Below, one piece after another: positions 56,901 to 64,000 of a DNA stretch of 64,000 nt (positions within the stretch are counted from its first letter, which is position 1; every line of letters begins with the position of its first letter). Below the pieces are notes generated by a model. It saw only the letters and a list, made by a program, of their open reading frames with translations, did no database searches and had not been told where the DNA came from. The position numbers were made by a program, and so were the translations under genes. Origin of the DNA: JBLHKS01 sp047620505 (GTDB lineage: Bacteria; Verrucomicrobiota; Verrucomicrobiia; Verrucomicrobiales; DEV007); contig JBLHKS010000007.1 of NCBI GenBank assembly GCA_047620505.1, forward strand, positions 1 through 64,000, in the 5' to 3' direction.

Positions 56901-57608
56901 TGAAATGCCGGTGCAGCCGATCTTGTCTGGCATGATGTCAGGCCGGCTCTGGAGATAATCGATCACGCGCATCCCGTCCCAAATCATGTAGCGCGCCGTG
57001 TTCGAGCCCAACAGAAATGCGCCCTGATTGATGAGCATGTGCTCCTCGGTCGTCGCGTATTTCGAGCCGTCCGGCTTCAGCAGCTGCCGGCGCTCACCCT
57101 GGCCGACGGGATCGTAGCAAATCACCGCGCAGCCGCCTCGGGCGATCGTGATCGAGGCCTGCTGATAGAGTTCTCGATTCTTAGCACTCGCGCTGTGGCC
57201 GGTCGGGTGGAGCACGGCCGGGAAAGGGCCGTCACCGAGCGGAAGGTAGAGCGTGCAGGTAACGTGGAAGCCAGGCTGCGATTCGAAATACAGCTTTTCG
57301 ATCCGGTAGTCGTCGAATTCGCGTTTCCCGGTGATTTGCGGATTCAGCGGCGTGCGCTCGGGGAAGCCGCCGAGTTGCTTCAGGAAAAACTCGCGCCGCT
57401 CCGCTTGCCAAGTTTCGAGGTCTTCGTCCAGCAGCTGCTCGAATGCGGCATCGCGGCGGTCGAGCGCTTCGAACGCCTGTTTCTTGAGCCAGGCGCTCAT
57501 CATTTCGGTCTTCGGGACGTCCGGAGCGAATTCGTCGGGCAGGACGTCGGGGGCCTGCCCGATGCACAAAGCGGGTAGCAAAAAGAGGGGAACGAGGGCG
57601 GTTTTCAT
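53958..57608 (-). CDS. Fusion of alpha/beta hydrolases and gamma-glutamyltransferase
   Basis: 1216-residue exported protein (signal peptide 1-18, ALCIGQ). Residues ~60-400 are an alpha/beta hydrolase of the acetylxylan-esterase/dienelactone type: nucleophile S236 in GISGG and a late His in EHGFPMEMR. Residues ~420-670 form a second, degenerate hydrolase-like domain ([11 protein letters not shown]). Residues ~685-1216 are a complete gamma-glutamyltransferase: [18 protein letters not shown], autocleavage site TTHFTVAD with catalytic T1028, the RPLSSMSPT oxyanion-hole serines, GGPTIITQV and the family end [10 protein letters not shown]. No stop or new start lies at the junction. GGT cleaves gamma-glutamyl bonds such as in glutathione; the combined role is unknown. 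Confidence 0.9.
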   Translation of the reverse strand: MKTALVPLFLLPALCIGQAPDVLPDEFAPDVPKTEMMSAWLKKQAFEALDRRDAAFEQLLDEDLETWQAERREFFLKQLGGFPERTPLNPQITGKREFDDYRIEKLYFESQPGFHVTCTLYLPLGDGPFPAVLHPTGHSASAKNRELYQQASITIARGGCAVICYDPVGQGERRQLLKPDGSKYATTEEHMLINQGAFLLGSNTARYMIWDGMRVIDYLQSRPDIMPDKIGCTGISGGGTNTSYLMALDDRIVAAAPGCYLTGYRSLLSTLGPQDAEQNIHGQIAFGMDHADYVLMRSPQPTLIMAATRDYFDIKGAWNLHRAGKRFYTRQGFPERVDLVEPDTEHGFPMEMRVAASNWMRRWLLDNDEPIGPEPEFDSILPEEELNATPTGHVLDLEGARTAFDLNADWAASFADQRAENAKPENRQQLLAKVRELTGAPDLADLSAPKVGRAGKSIELGPNVAADAVVIEIEEGISLPGWLCGPENLAGEPGYAIYFDGNGKGGLQPGGPVAELAKNHIVLVVDLRGLGETRKEGSGRGFDELVGSDWKDITLASLLGKSYVGMRAGDISQCARALRNFFGIEDLKPDLIAIGEAGIPALHAAALEPDLFGKVRISESVRSWQDIVDTPYSKQQWSNLVFGALREYDLTHLEAAIGPDKLTIERPTGPDGSIQPPEVSHRAVGSKSAVATAHPLATQAAIKALNSGGNAVDAAVTAGLTLGVVDGHNSGIGGGCFMIIRDPDGAIHVLDGREMAPAAATRDMFITAEGIADTEGSKVGPLASGIPGSLAVYEYVLEKFGTRSLAACLESGIVIAERGFPIDSAWARKVKSNSKHFEHFGYPAEVLMPFGIPMKASETLRQPDLAATYRAIANGGADWFYRGEFAEKTAAWMLKNNGIITAADFANYEIKIRKPVRSNYRGYEIIGMPPPSSGGVHVAQILNILENFKMAELDETDRTHVLIEAMKLAFADRAHWLGDADFADVPRGLASPDYAAELAKRIDLAKAAEVEGHATPPNAESDLFEKHTTHFTVADSEGWWVACTATVNTSFGSKVMIPGTGVIMNNQMDDFSAQPGVPNAFGLIGTEANAIEPGKRPLSSMSPTIVLKDGEPVLTVGAAGGPTIITQVVQAIHRYADLNLPLEECLGLPRVHQQWSPTEVRIEAGFDEQLLATLKERGHQLKETGTGTSQAIRRNADESFEAAADPRREGRADATD

Positions 57609-57708
57609 CGGAAGGAACGTAGGGCGGTGATTCGCGGGACGCCAGGTCTGAACTTGGGATCTAGTGCAATTTGAGGGCGCTGGCTCCAGGGAATAGGTTA
57701 GATTCAGC

Positions 57709-57792
57709 TACGCCAAAGGCGTTAAATCCCAAAGCCCAGGGTAACCACCCTGGGTTGCCATTTCCAAGATTGCCATTACGCCAAAGGCGTTG
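57709..57792 (+). repeat. Left REP-like element of transposase unit
   Basis: 84 bases: TACGCCAAAGGCGTT (57709-57723), a perfect 8-bp hairpin CCCAGGGT-AACC-ACCCTGGG (57735-57754), and a second TACGCCAAAGGCGTTG (57777-57792). It is the inverted counterpart of the element at 58317-58402. Confidence 0.88.
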
Positions 57793-57810
57793 TAGAAGCG
57801 GCAAAAACCC

Positions 57811-58266
57811 ATGCCACAATCGCTCTCCCAGATCTACGTCCACATCGTCTTCTCGACCAAGGACCGTTATCCATTTCTTCAAGATCCCGAAATCCGTGGC
57901 CGGTTGTTCGCCTATCTTTCCGGGACCTGCCGGAACCTCGACTCCCCTTCCATCCGAATTGGTGGTGTCTCCGATCACATTCACATCCTCTGCCGCCAAT
58001 CGAAAAACCACTCAATGTCGGATATCGTCCGCGAATTGAAGCGCGAGTCATCCAAGTGGGTGAAGGAGCAATCCCCAAATCTGACGAAATTCTACTGGCA
58101 AAGCGGCTACGGCGCATTTTCCATCAGCCCTGGTCACGTCGAGGCGTTGACGAAATACATCAGCGATCAAGAGGAGCATCATCGAAAAGAGACGTTCCAG
58201 GATGAGTTTCGACGGCTGTGCCGGAAATATGGAGTGGAACTCGACGAGCGTTACGTCTGGGATTAA
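57811..58266 (+). mobile_element. Y1 (IS200-like) transposase of the RAYT type
   Basis: 151-residue HUH single-strand transposase. HIH motif at residues 56-58 (SDHIHIL), catalytic Tyr at 116 (VEALTKYISDQEEHH), and the IYVHIVFSTKDRYPFL start typical of IS200/REP-associated transposases. It looks intact, and begins 18 bases after the left REP-like element. Single-copy RAYT genes flanked by inverted REPs are usually domesticated and linked to spreading of REP/REPIN sequences. Confidence 0.93.
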
Positions 58267-58316
58267 TTGCTTGAATCAAAGTCGGCGGTTAACTAATCAG
58301 CTGAGGTGTTGTTGTG

Positions 58317-58402
58317 CAACGCCTTTGGCGTACCCTCGCTAAACTGGTGGATCGTTCCCGGGGTGGTTACCCCGGGCTTTGGAATTCAACGCCTTTGGCG
58401 TA
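58317..58402 (-). repeat. Right REP-like element of transposase unit
   Basis: 86 bases, inverted relative to the left element: CAACGCCTTTGGCGTA (58317-58332), hairpin CCCGGGGT-GGTT-ACCCCGGG (58357-58376), and CAACGCCTTTGGCGTA (58387-58402). Stem changes relative to the left copy are compensatory (CCCAGGGT to CCCGGGGT with matched partner), which supports selection on structure. Confidence 0.88.
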
Positions 58403-58468
58403 TTAGCCAGGGAAGCGGTCCTGCGCTTGCGGGAAGAGCGGCTCAAGTGAGCTCGGCCAATTGGCGGC

Positions 58469-60358
58469 TCACTCCGCGATGACGTTGGTCGAGATCACCT
58501 TACCATTGAATCGATTCGGCGATTCATAGTTTCCAGCCGCCGTCTGTTCATCCAGCCCGACCGAAAGCGGGTCCTTTGGCTGAAAAGGAATCAATCCAGG
58601 CGATGCGGCTTTGCCCAGCAACTGCTGGTTGGCGCTGAGGGTGATTTGTTCCGCGCCGATGGCCGCCTCCAACTTGACGCGTCCGGAAAATTCAATGCCG
58701 GAGATCAGTCGGGTAACCTCTCCATTGACCCGCAGATCGAAAGCCGGTTTGCCTTCAATAAAGTGCAAAGCGTAACCGTGTTCGCGACCGCCCTGCGCGA
58801 GAACCACACCGTGGGGCATGCCCGCCTCGATCTCGGCAACCACACGAAGCGACCGATTGGCGATCTCCGGTGATTTGCTTGGCTTCTTTCCCTCTTTCGT
58901 CGCCGCTTCCGGATAGGTGGCGAGAATCGCGCGGAGTTCGCTCAGGATCTCGGGAAGTTCGGTCGCGAGGTTTTGCCGTTCGGAAGAATCTTTTTGGTAG
59001 TCGTAGAGTTCGAATTCGGCCGTCTCAGGCGACTCGCCGGGCTTCTTCCACTCAACCAAGCGATAGCGTTCTGTGCGGATCGCGCGCCCGAGTTTTCCTT
59101 TCGGATAAGCGTGAAATGCGTGGCTCCGAACGCGCGCGGCTGGATCCTTCAAGACCGGCACGAGACTGAGCCCATCGACCGACTGAGGCCCGGTAGGAGC
59201 TGGAAGGCCGGCCAAATCGGCCAGGGTCGGGAAAAGATCGACGCTCTCGGCGAGCTGCTTTGTTGACGTGTCAGGTTTCGTTACTCCGGGGGCTGAAATC
59301 AAAATCGGGATACGGTTAGCCTGCTCATAATTGGTGTGCTTCGTCCAGACCCCGAGATCGCCGAGATGAAAACCGTGATCGCCCCAAAGCACGATGATCG
59401 TGTCTTCGGCTAAGCCAAGTCGATCGATTTCGTCGACCACTTTGCCGATTTGGGCGTCGACGTAGCTGACGCTGGCATAATAGCCGTGGATCAATTGGTA
59501 AGCCAGTTTTTCGTCGATCTCACCCTGGGGCGGGACCGGTTTGTAGGCGGCAATTTCGCCTCCTCGCTTGTGGGCGACCTTCGGAGAGTCCGTTGGCAGC
59601 TGCTGGGTCTCCGGCATTGGCAAATTCGCCGGATTGTAGAGATCCCAGTATTTTTTTGGCGCACTGAAAGGGAGATGCGGCCTGACGAAACCCGCTGCGA
59701 TGAAAAACGGCGTGCCGTCGGCTTTGCGGCGTTCGGTAGCCGCTTGCAGGCGTAGAATCGTCTCTGCTGCGACTCGCCCATCGGCATAATCAGAATCTTC
59801 TGCCTCGGGCGATTCAAAAGCGGCACCACGCGGGAGCGATCGGATTTGACCCAGCTTCTGATTGGTGAAAAGCGCCTCTTCCAGAGTCAACTGGCCGCCG
59901 TCCGTGCTTTCTGGATCGAGATACTCGATCACTTTGTCCTTAAAATGCGGAACGCTGAAGGAATCGGGATCACCGTTGTTTCCGTGTCCGATGTGGAAAA
60001 TTTTTCCGAGCGATTCCGTCCGATATCCGTGTTTCTCGAAGTGCTGTGGCATCGTCACCGCGTCGGGCAGAATTTGGCGCAGCTGGCTTCCTAAACCGTA
60101 TAGCCCGGTCGAAGTTGAATGCGAGCCGAGCATCAATGTGAATCTCGACGGCGCGCAGACGGCCTGATTGCAGTAGGCGAGATCAAAACGCATCCCGCGT
60201 GAAGCCAGCGCATCGATGTTTGGCGATTTTGCAACCGTTTCGCCGTAACACCCAAGCGCCGGTTTGAGGTCGTCGACGAGGATCAGCAGGACATTCGGCT
60301 TCTCAGTTGCCGAAATCAGGCCAACGAGGAAAAAGAATACCAGAGGGACTCTAAACAT
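58469..60358 (-). CDS. Sulfatase, iduronate-2-sulfatase-like
   Basis: 629-residue secreted sulfatase. Signal peptide 1-18, metal aspartates in LILVDD (D29, D30), formylglycine motif CAPSR at 68-72 followed by FTLMLGSHSTSTGLYGLG, and SLGKIFHIGHGN, typical of the iduronate-2-sulfatase group. WGDHGFHLGDLGVWTKHTNYE gives the second metal and substrate region. An extra ~130-residue C-terminal beta domain (from SPEIANRSLRVVAEIE) resembles a lectin or LamG-like module and may bind polysaccharide. The next gene upstream on this strand ends 8 bases before its start, so the two form an operon. Confidence 0.92.
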   Translation of the reverse strand: MFRVPLVFFFLVGLISATEKPNVLLILVDDLKPALGCYGETVAKSPNIDALASRGMRFDLAYCNQAVCAPSRFTLMLGSHSTSTGLYGLGSQLRQILPDAVTMPQHFEKHGYRTESLGKIFHIGHGNNGDPDSFSVPHFKDKVIEYLDPESTDGGQLTLEEALFTNQKLGQIRSLPRGAAFESPEAEDSDYADGRVAAETILRLQAATERRKADGTPFFIAAGFVRPHLPFSAPKKYWDLYNPANLPMPETQQLPTDSPKVAHKRGGEIAAYKPVPPQGEIDEKLAYQLIHGYYASVSYVDAQIGKVVDEIDRLGLAEDTIIVLWGDHGFHLGDLGVWTKHTNYEQANRIPILISAPGVTKPDTSTKQLAESVDLFPTLADLAGLPAPTGPQSVDGLSLVPVLKDPAARVRSHAFHAYPKGKLGRAIRTERYRLVEWKKPGESPETAEFELYDYQKDSSERQNLATELPEILSELRAILATYPEAATKEGKKPSKSPEIANRSLRVVAEIEAGMPHGVVLAQGGREHGYALHFIEGKPAFDLRVNGEVTRLISGIEFSGRVKLEAAIGAEQITLSANQQLLGKAASPGLIPFQPKDPLSVGLDEQTAAGNYESPNRFNGKVISTNVIAE

Positions 60359-60366
60359 AATAGGAT

Positions 60367-61137
60367 CTATTTAAGCCATTCGGCTACTTCTTGAAGTGCT
60401 TGAACTGGATCGTCATCAAGCGGCCAATACTCAAGTCCGACGTAACCCTGAAAGTCTGTTTCGCGGATCGCGGCGAAGACTTGCTGATAGTTGATTTCTC
60501 CCCGTTGTAGCTCGTTCCGTCCGGGATTTCCCGCTGCGTGGAAATGACCGATCTTTTCGATATTCGATACTATATTGTGGATCAAATGGCCTTCGCTGAT
60601 CTGTTGATGGTAAATATCGAAGACTACTTTGATATTCGAACTGCCTACTTCGTCGATGATTTCGAATGCTTCATCGCTGCGCACAAGATAGTAGCCTTGG
60701 TGGTCAACAAGTTCGTTCAACGGCTCAATCACCAAAGTGACGCCCGCTGCTTCCAAAAGAGGAGCGGCAAGCCGTAAACCATCAACGAGGGATTGGTGCT
60801 GATCGGCTCTCGGGACTCCAGGTCGAAAATCGCCAACCTGGGAGATCAACGTTTTTACGCCCATCCCGTTCGCGGCCCAAATCGAGCTTTTAAGCCCTTC
60901 GAGATAAGCGTCTCGAGTGGCGGGATCGACAAGGCTGATGAATTTTGTGCAGCAGGCTGAAATCGCGAGGCCATCCTCGATCTGGGCGGCCTGAAGCTCA
61001 TCGATATCCTTGTCCCACCAACCCCAGAACTCAATTGCAGGAATTCCTGCGCGGCTGACAGCTGAACAGGCGTCGTCAAAAGATTTGCCCTCGAAAACGG
61101 CGTCGATACAAACGGATGGGATCAAAGTCTGGCTCAT
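60367..61137 (-). CDS. Hydroxypyruvate isomerase-like TIM-barrel protein
   Basis: 256 residues, xylose-isomerase-like TIM barrel. EFWGWWDKDIDEL, LVIEPLNELVDHQGYYL (metal Glu), VVFDIYHQQISEG and HFHAAGNPGRNELQRGEINY follow the hydroxypyruvate isomerase pattern; other sugar epimerases share it. The ATG at 61137 is preferred over 61176. Located just upstream of the sulfatase on the same strand, suggesting use of sugars released by it. Confidence 0.85.
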   Translation of the reverse strand: MSQTLIPSVCIDAVFEGKSFDDACSAVSRAGIPAIEFWGWWDKDIDELQAAQIEDGLAISACCTKFISLVDPATRDAYLEGLKSSIWAANGMGVKTLISQVGDFRPGVPRADQHQSLVDGLRLAAPLLEAAGVTLVIEPLNELVDHQGYYLVRSDEAFEIIDEVGSSNIKVVFDIYHQQISEGHLIHNIVSNIEKIGHFHAAGNPGRNELQRGEINYQQVFAAIRETDFQGYVGLEYWPLDDDPVQALQEVAEWLK

Positions 61138-61246
61138 TGGTTCGTTCTTCAGACGACACAAACCGAAGCGCGTCAAGCCAGCTGTTGGAATTCGAAGTCG
61201 CGTCGCTGCTTGAAAACTTTGCGCGCCGATTGTTGTGTTACGAACA

Positions 61247-62713
61247 ATGAATCAGACCGAACGCGCCAAACTAGCAGTTGCTGAGCGAGATTACGATCTT
61301 GCCCGGACGCGGCGGCACTTTTTCAAGGACTGTGGTGTGGGAGTTGGCGGGATGGCGCTGGCGAGTTTGCTGGCCCAGGATCAGGCCTCCGCGGCGAACG
61401 ACCTCGATCCACTGACGCCGAAGAAAGGGCATTTCGAAGGGAAGGCCAAGAACGTGATTTTCATGTTTCAGGCCGGTGGCCCAAGCCAGCTGGAGCTTTT
61501 CGATCACAAGCCGAAGCTGCGCGAGATGGACCAACAACCGGCGCCGGATTCGTTTTTCCCGAAGGAGAAGAGTTTCGCGTTTATCAAGAAGGGCGCAAAA
61601 TTGCTGGGGCCGAGGCGCGAATTCAAGCAGCACGGCGAGAGCGGAATGTGGGTCAGCGATCTTTTGCCGCACACCGCCGGGATCGCCGACGATGTCTGTT
61701 TTCTTCGCGGAATGGTAACGGACGTGTTCAACCACGGGCCGGCGAAGTTGTTCATGAACACGGGTTTCCAGGTTCCGGGGCGACCGAGCATGGGGTCGTG
61801 GGTGACCTACGGTTTGGGGAGCGAATCGCGGAATTTGCCGGGCTTCGTTGTGCTTCAGTCAGGGCCACGCGGGCCACGAGCGGGGAATGCGCTCTGGTCG
61901 AGCGGGTTTTTGCCGACTTCGCATCAGGGCGTGCCGTTCCGAGGGACAGGCGATCCGATTTTGAATCTGACGAGCCCGGAAGGTTTCGACGATAAGCGGC
62001 AGGGCGAGTTTTTCGACATGGTAGGCGATTTGAATCGACGGCGATTGGAGAAGACGGGCGATCCTGAGATTGCGACGCGGATCAACGCGTATGAAATGGC
62101 TCACCGGATGCAGTCGTCGGCTCCGGAGTTGATGGAATTATCACAGGAGCCAAAGCACGTTCTCGATGCCTACGGAGCCGAGCCTGGCGGGAATTCTTAC
62201 GCGAACAACTGCCTGCTTGCACGGCGTTTGGTTGAGCGCGGAGTGCGATTCGTTCAGCTCTACCACACGGACTGGGATGACCATGGCAATCCTAACACGA
62301 ACCTCGCCGGGGCGCTGGAAAAGCGCTGCGAGCAGGTCGATCGCGCTTCAGCGGCGTTGGTTTCTGACCTCAAGGAGCGCGGCTTGCTTGAGGACACCAT
62401 CGTGGTTTGGGGCGGGGAATTCGGGCGCACGCCGATGGGCGAGGAGCGCAAGGATTTGATCGGCCGCGATCACCACATCACGGCTTACACGATGTGGGTT
62501 GCGGGCGGTGGCTTCAAAGGTGGAGTCGTTCGCGGGGAGACCGACGAATTGGGGTTCGCAGTGACCGAAGGCAAAACCCACGTCCACGATTTGCAGGCGA
62601 CGATCTTGAATCAGCTGGGTTTCGATCACGAAAAGCTGATCCACCGCTTCCAGGGCCGCGACTACCGACTAACCGACGTGCACGGACACGTGGTCGACGA
62701 AATTATCGCTTAG
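61247..62713 (+). CDS. DUF1501 protein
   Basis: 488 residues. The N-terminus has RTRRHFFKDCGVGVGGMALASLL, a Tat-like signal with an Arg-Arg pair. Family motifs: KNVIFMFQAGGPSQLELFDHKP, NNCLLARRLVERGVRFVQLYHTDWDDHG, WGGEFGRTPMGEERKDLIGRDHH and the C-terminal HRFQGRDYRLTDVHG. Third DUF1501 of the window, again with no adjacent DUF1549 gene. ATG 61247 is preferred over a GTG 12 bases upstream. The palindrome variant encodes LAVAER near the N-terminus. Confidence 0.92.
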   Translation: MNQTERAKLAVAERDYDLARTRRHFFKDCGVGVGGMALASLLAQDQASAANDLDPLTPKKGHFEGKAKNVIFMFQAGGPSQLELFDHKPKLREMDQQPAPDSFFPKEKSFAFIKKGAKLLGPRREFKQHGESGMWVSDLLPHTAGIADDVCFLRGMVTDVFNHGPAKLFMNTGFQVPGRPSMGSWVTYGLGSESRNLPGFVVLQSGPRGPRAGNALWSSGFLPTSHQGVPFRGTGDPILNLTSPEGFDDKRQGEFFDMVGDLNRRRLEKTGDPEIATRINAYEMAHRMQSSAPELMELSQEPKHVLDAYGAEPGGNSYANNCLLARRLVERGVRFVQLYHTDWDDHGNPNTNLAGALEKRCEQVDRASAALVSDLKERGLLEDTIVVWGGEFGRTPMGEERKDLIGRDHHITAYTMWVAGGGFKGGVVRGETDELGFAVTEGKTHVHDLQATILNQLGFDHEKLIHRFQGRDYRLTDVHGHVVDEIIA

Positions 62714-62967
62714 GTGTCGGTGTTTTCTGTGTCCGAATCGGGGTTAGCCGCTCTTGATTCGTAAAATGGGCGGAGAATCTCGAACGCGCGATCGTAATCT
62801 TCGTCGTTCATGACCCAAAGCTCAGGAACATCAACATCGTTTGGAAAAATGCCTTCACATGCGGCCTGACAATCATTTTTGATCAAGGTCAGGATTTCCG
62901 CGCTTTCTAAGATCGATTGAAAGTGAGCAACTCGTTCGTGTTCGTGGCTCTCGAATAACTTTCTCAC
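62710..62967 (-). CDS. DUF2007 family small protein
   Basis: 85 residues from a GTG start. The pattern KLFESHEHERVAHFQSILESAEILTLIKN, then PELWVMNDEDYDRAFEIL is characteristic of DUF2007 (putative signal-transducing protein). Acidic tail. Its 3' end overlaps the convergent DUF1501 gene by 4 bases. Cytoplasmic, function unknown. Confidence 0.85.
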   Translation of the reverse strand: MRKLFESHEHERVAHFQSILESAEILTLIKNDCQAACEGIFPNDVDVPELWVMNDEDYDRAFEILRPFYESRAANPDSDTENTDT

Positions 62968-62996
62968 GATCTGATCTTTTCAGAGAGAAAAAACGA

Positions 62997-64000
62997 TCAG
63001 GACCTGCCCTTGAGCTTCCGAACGAGGCGGGTCGAGCCGGTCATCTGCTCAGGCTTCTCTACGTCGAGCATGTGAAGCAGAGTCGGCGAGATGTCGGCCA
63101 GAATTCCGTCCGTTAACCAATATTCGCTCGGATCATTCGAGACGTAAATCAGGTGGACGAGGAAAGTCGTGTGCGCGGTGTGCGGCGACCCATCGGCATT
63201 TCGCATCTGCTCACAGTTTCCGTGATCGGCTGTGATCAAGAGCTTGCCATCGAGCGCGAGCGTGGCCTCGACGATTTGCTTGAGACAGCTGTCGATCGTC
63301 TCCACTGCCTTTTTCGCCGCTTCGATATCGCCGGTGTGGCCGACCATATCCGGGTTGGCGAAGTTCAAAATCACGAGGTCAAACTCCGGCAATTTCGCCA
63401 GCAGCTGCCGGGTGACTTCAGCGGCGTTCATCTCTGGTTGAAGGTCGTAAGTCGCGACGGACGGAGACTGAACGACGGTGCGTTCTTCGCTTTCGTTAGG
63501 CTCTTCGACGCCGCCGTTGAAGAAATACGAAACGTGCGGATATTTTTCCGATTCCGCGATTCGCAGCTGCGTCAGGCCAGCTTTGGCGACGACTTGACCG
63601 AGGACATTCGGTAATGTTTCCGTCGGGAAAACGACCGGACAATCGTAGTTCTCGTCGTACTCGGTCAGGGTCACGTAATGGACTTTCGGCGTGACGCCAC
63701 GAGCAAAGCCGTCGAAATTCTTGTAGAGAAACGCGTTCGACAGCTGGCGGGCTCGATCTGCGCGGAAATTGAAAAAGATCACCACGTCGCGGTCGCGAAC
63801 GCGTTGCTGATCCGGCTCAGCGAAAATCATCGGCATGAGAAATTCGTCCGTCTTCTCGCCCTCATAACAGCGATGAACAGCCTCGCTCGGAAGGACCTCT
63901 TCGACACTGCCTTTGCCGTGAACGATTGCGTCCCAGGCCAGCTTCGTCCGCTCCCACCGCTTATCGCGATCCATCGCGTAGTAGCGGCCGACCACCGTCG
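62997..64000 (-). CDS. gpmI: 2,3-bisphosphoglycerate-independent phosphoglycerate mutase, N-terminus beyond window
   Basis: C-terminal 333 residues of the Mn-dependent glycolytic enzyme interconverting 3- and 2-phosphoglycerate. Visible motifs: VVGRYYAMDRDKRWERTKLAWDA, VIFFNFRADRARQLSNAF, FANPDMVGHTGDIEAAKKAVETID and ITADHGNCEQM with metal ligands. The catalytic Ser region lies upstream and is cut off by the window edge; the internal ATG near 63995 is not the true start. Confidence 0.94.
   Translation of the reverse strand, partial: TVVGRYYAMDRDKRWERTKLAWDAIVHGKGSVEEVLPSEAVHRCYEGEKTDEFLMPMIFAEPDQQRVRDRDVVIFFNFRADRARQLSNAFLYKNFDGFARGVTPKVHYVTLTEYDENYDCPVVFPTETLPNVLGQVVAKAGLTQLRIAESEKYPHVSYFFNGGVEEPNESEERTVVQSPSVATYDLQPEMNAAEVTRQLLAKLPEFDLVILNFANPDMVGHTGDIEAAKKAVETIDSCLKQIVEATLALDGKLLITADHGNCEQMRNADGSPHTAHTTFLVHLIYVSNDPSEYWLTDGILADISPTLLHMLDVEKPEQMTGSTRLVRKLKGRS

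Noticed and set aside
57661..58011. Small open frames within the left REP-like element
   Set aside because: They translate the hairpin repeats and overlap the transposase; such frames are a known by-product of REP sequences.

Overview
The window looks like a chromosome segment from a member of the Verrucomicrobiota (PVC superphylum). Moderately high GC, three DUF1501 proteins, two DUF1549/DUF1553 proteins, two sulfatases, a DUF1080 protein, a CehA/McbA-type hydrolase, an ECF sigma factor next to a kinase-PEGA-SUMF1 protein, and a Dop-type pupylation enzyme together point there. This is inferred from gene content; no rRNA or tRNA is visible to confirm it.

Layout. 1-6.5 kb: sulfatase (cut by the window edge) and metallohydrolase pair, creatininase-like amidase, small membrane proteins, DUF1287 protein, MazG and Maf. 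6.5-15.5 kb: two divergent DUF1549/DUF1553 operons, one with a PPC-domain secreted protein, the other with a DUF1501 protein. 15.5-24.8 kb: Dop-like protein, HDAC-like deacetylase, LptA-like protein plus response regulator, Na+/alanine symporter, L,D-transpeptidase and PBP1C. 24.9-31 kb: pstSCAB operon, preceded by a two-copy 25-bp operator-like repeat, then a recQ-nucleotidyltransferase-small protein operon. 31-40.4 kb: SGNH hydrolase, DUF1080 protein, duplicated secretin-like secreted protein and a giant alpha-2-macroglobulin. 40.5-49.5 kb: ECF sigma and receptor-like kinase, DUF1501, dGTPase, sialidase-like protein and a small cytochrome-like protein. 49.6-57.6 kb: SHD1-HMA-HMA protein, a peptidase-crcB-pyrophosphatase operon, and a 1216-residue hydrolase/gamma-glutamyltransferase fusion. 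57.7-58.4 kb: a REP-flanked Y1 transposase. 58.4-64 kb: iduronate-sulfatase-like protein, hydroxypyruvate-isomerase-like protein, DUF1501, DUF2007, and gpmI (cut by the window edge).

Functionally the segment mixes housekeeping (phosphate uptake, dNTP and NTP sanitation, helicase, glycolysis, envelope synthesis) with the secreted polysaccharide- and sulfate-related proteins typical of this phylum. Many neighbours overlap by ATGA or TTGA, which suggests translational coupling.

The most striking signal is not a gene. A palindrome, consensus CCAGCAGCTGCTGG, recurs at least 43 times, about once per 1.5 kb, in genes on both strands and between genes. Inside genes it is read only as Gln-Gln-Leu-Leu or Ala-Ala-Ala, never in the Ser-Ser-Cys-Trp frame. 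It behaves like a genome-wide iterated DNA motif imposed on unrelated proteins.
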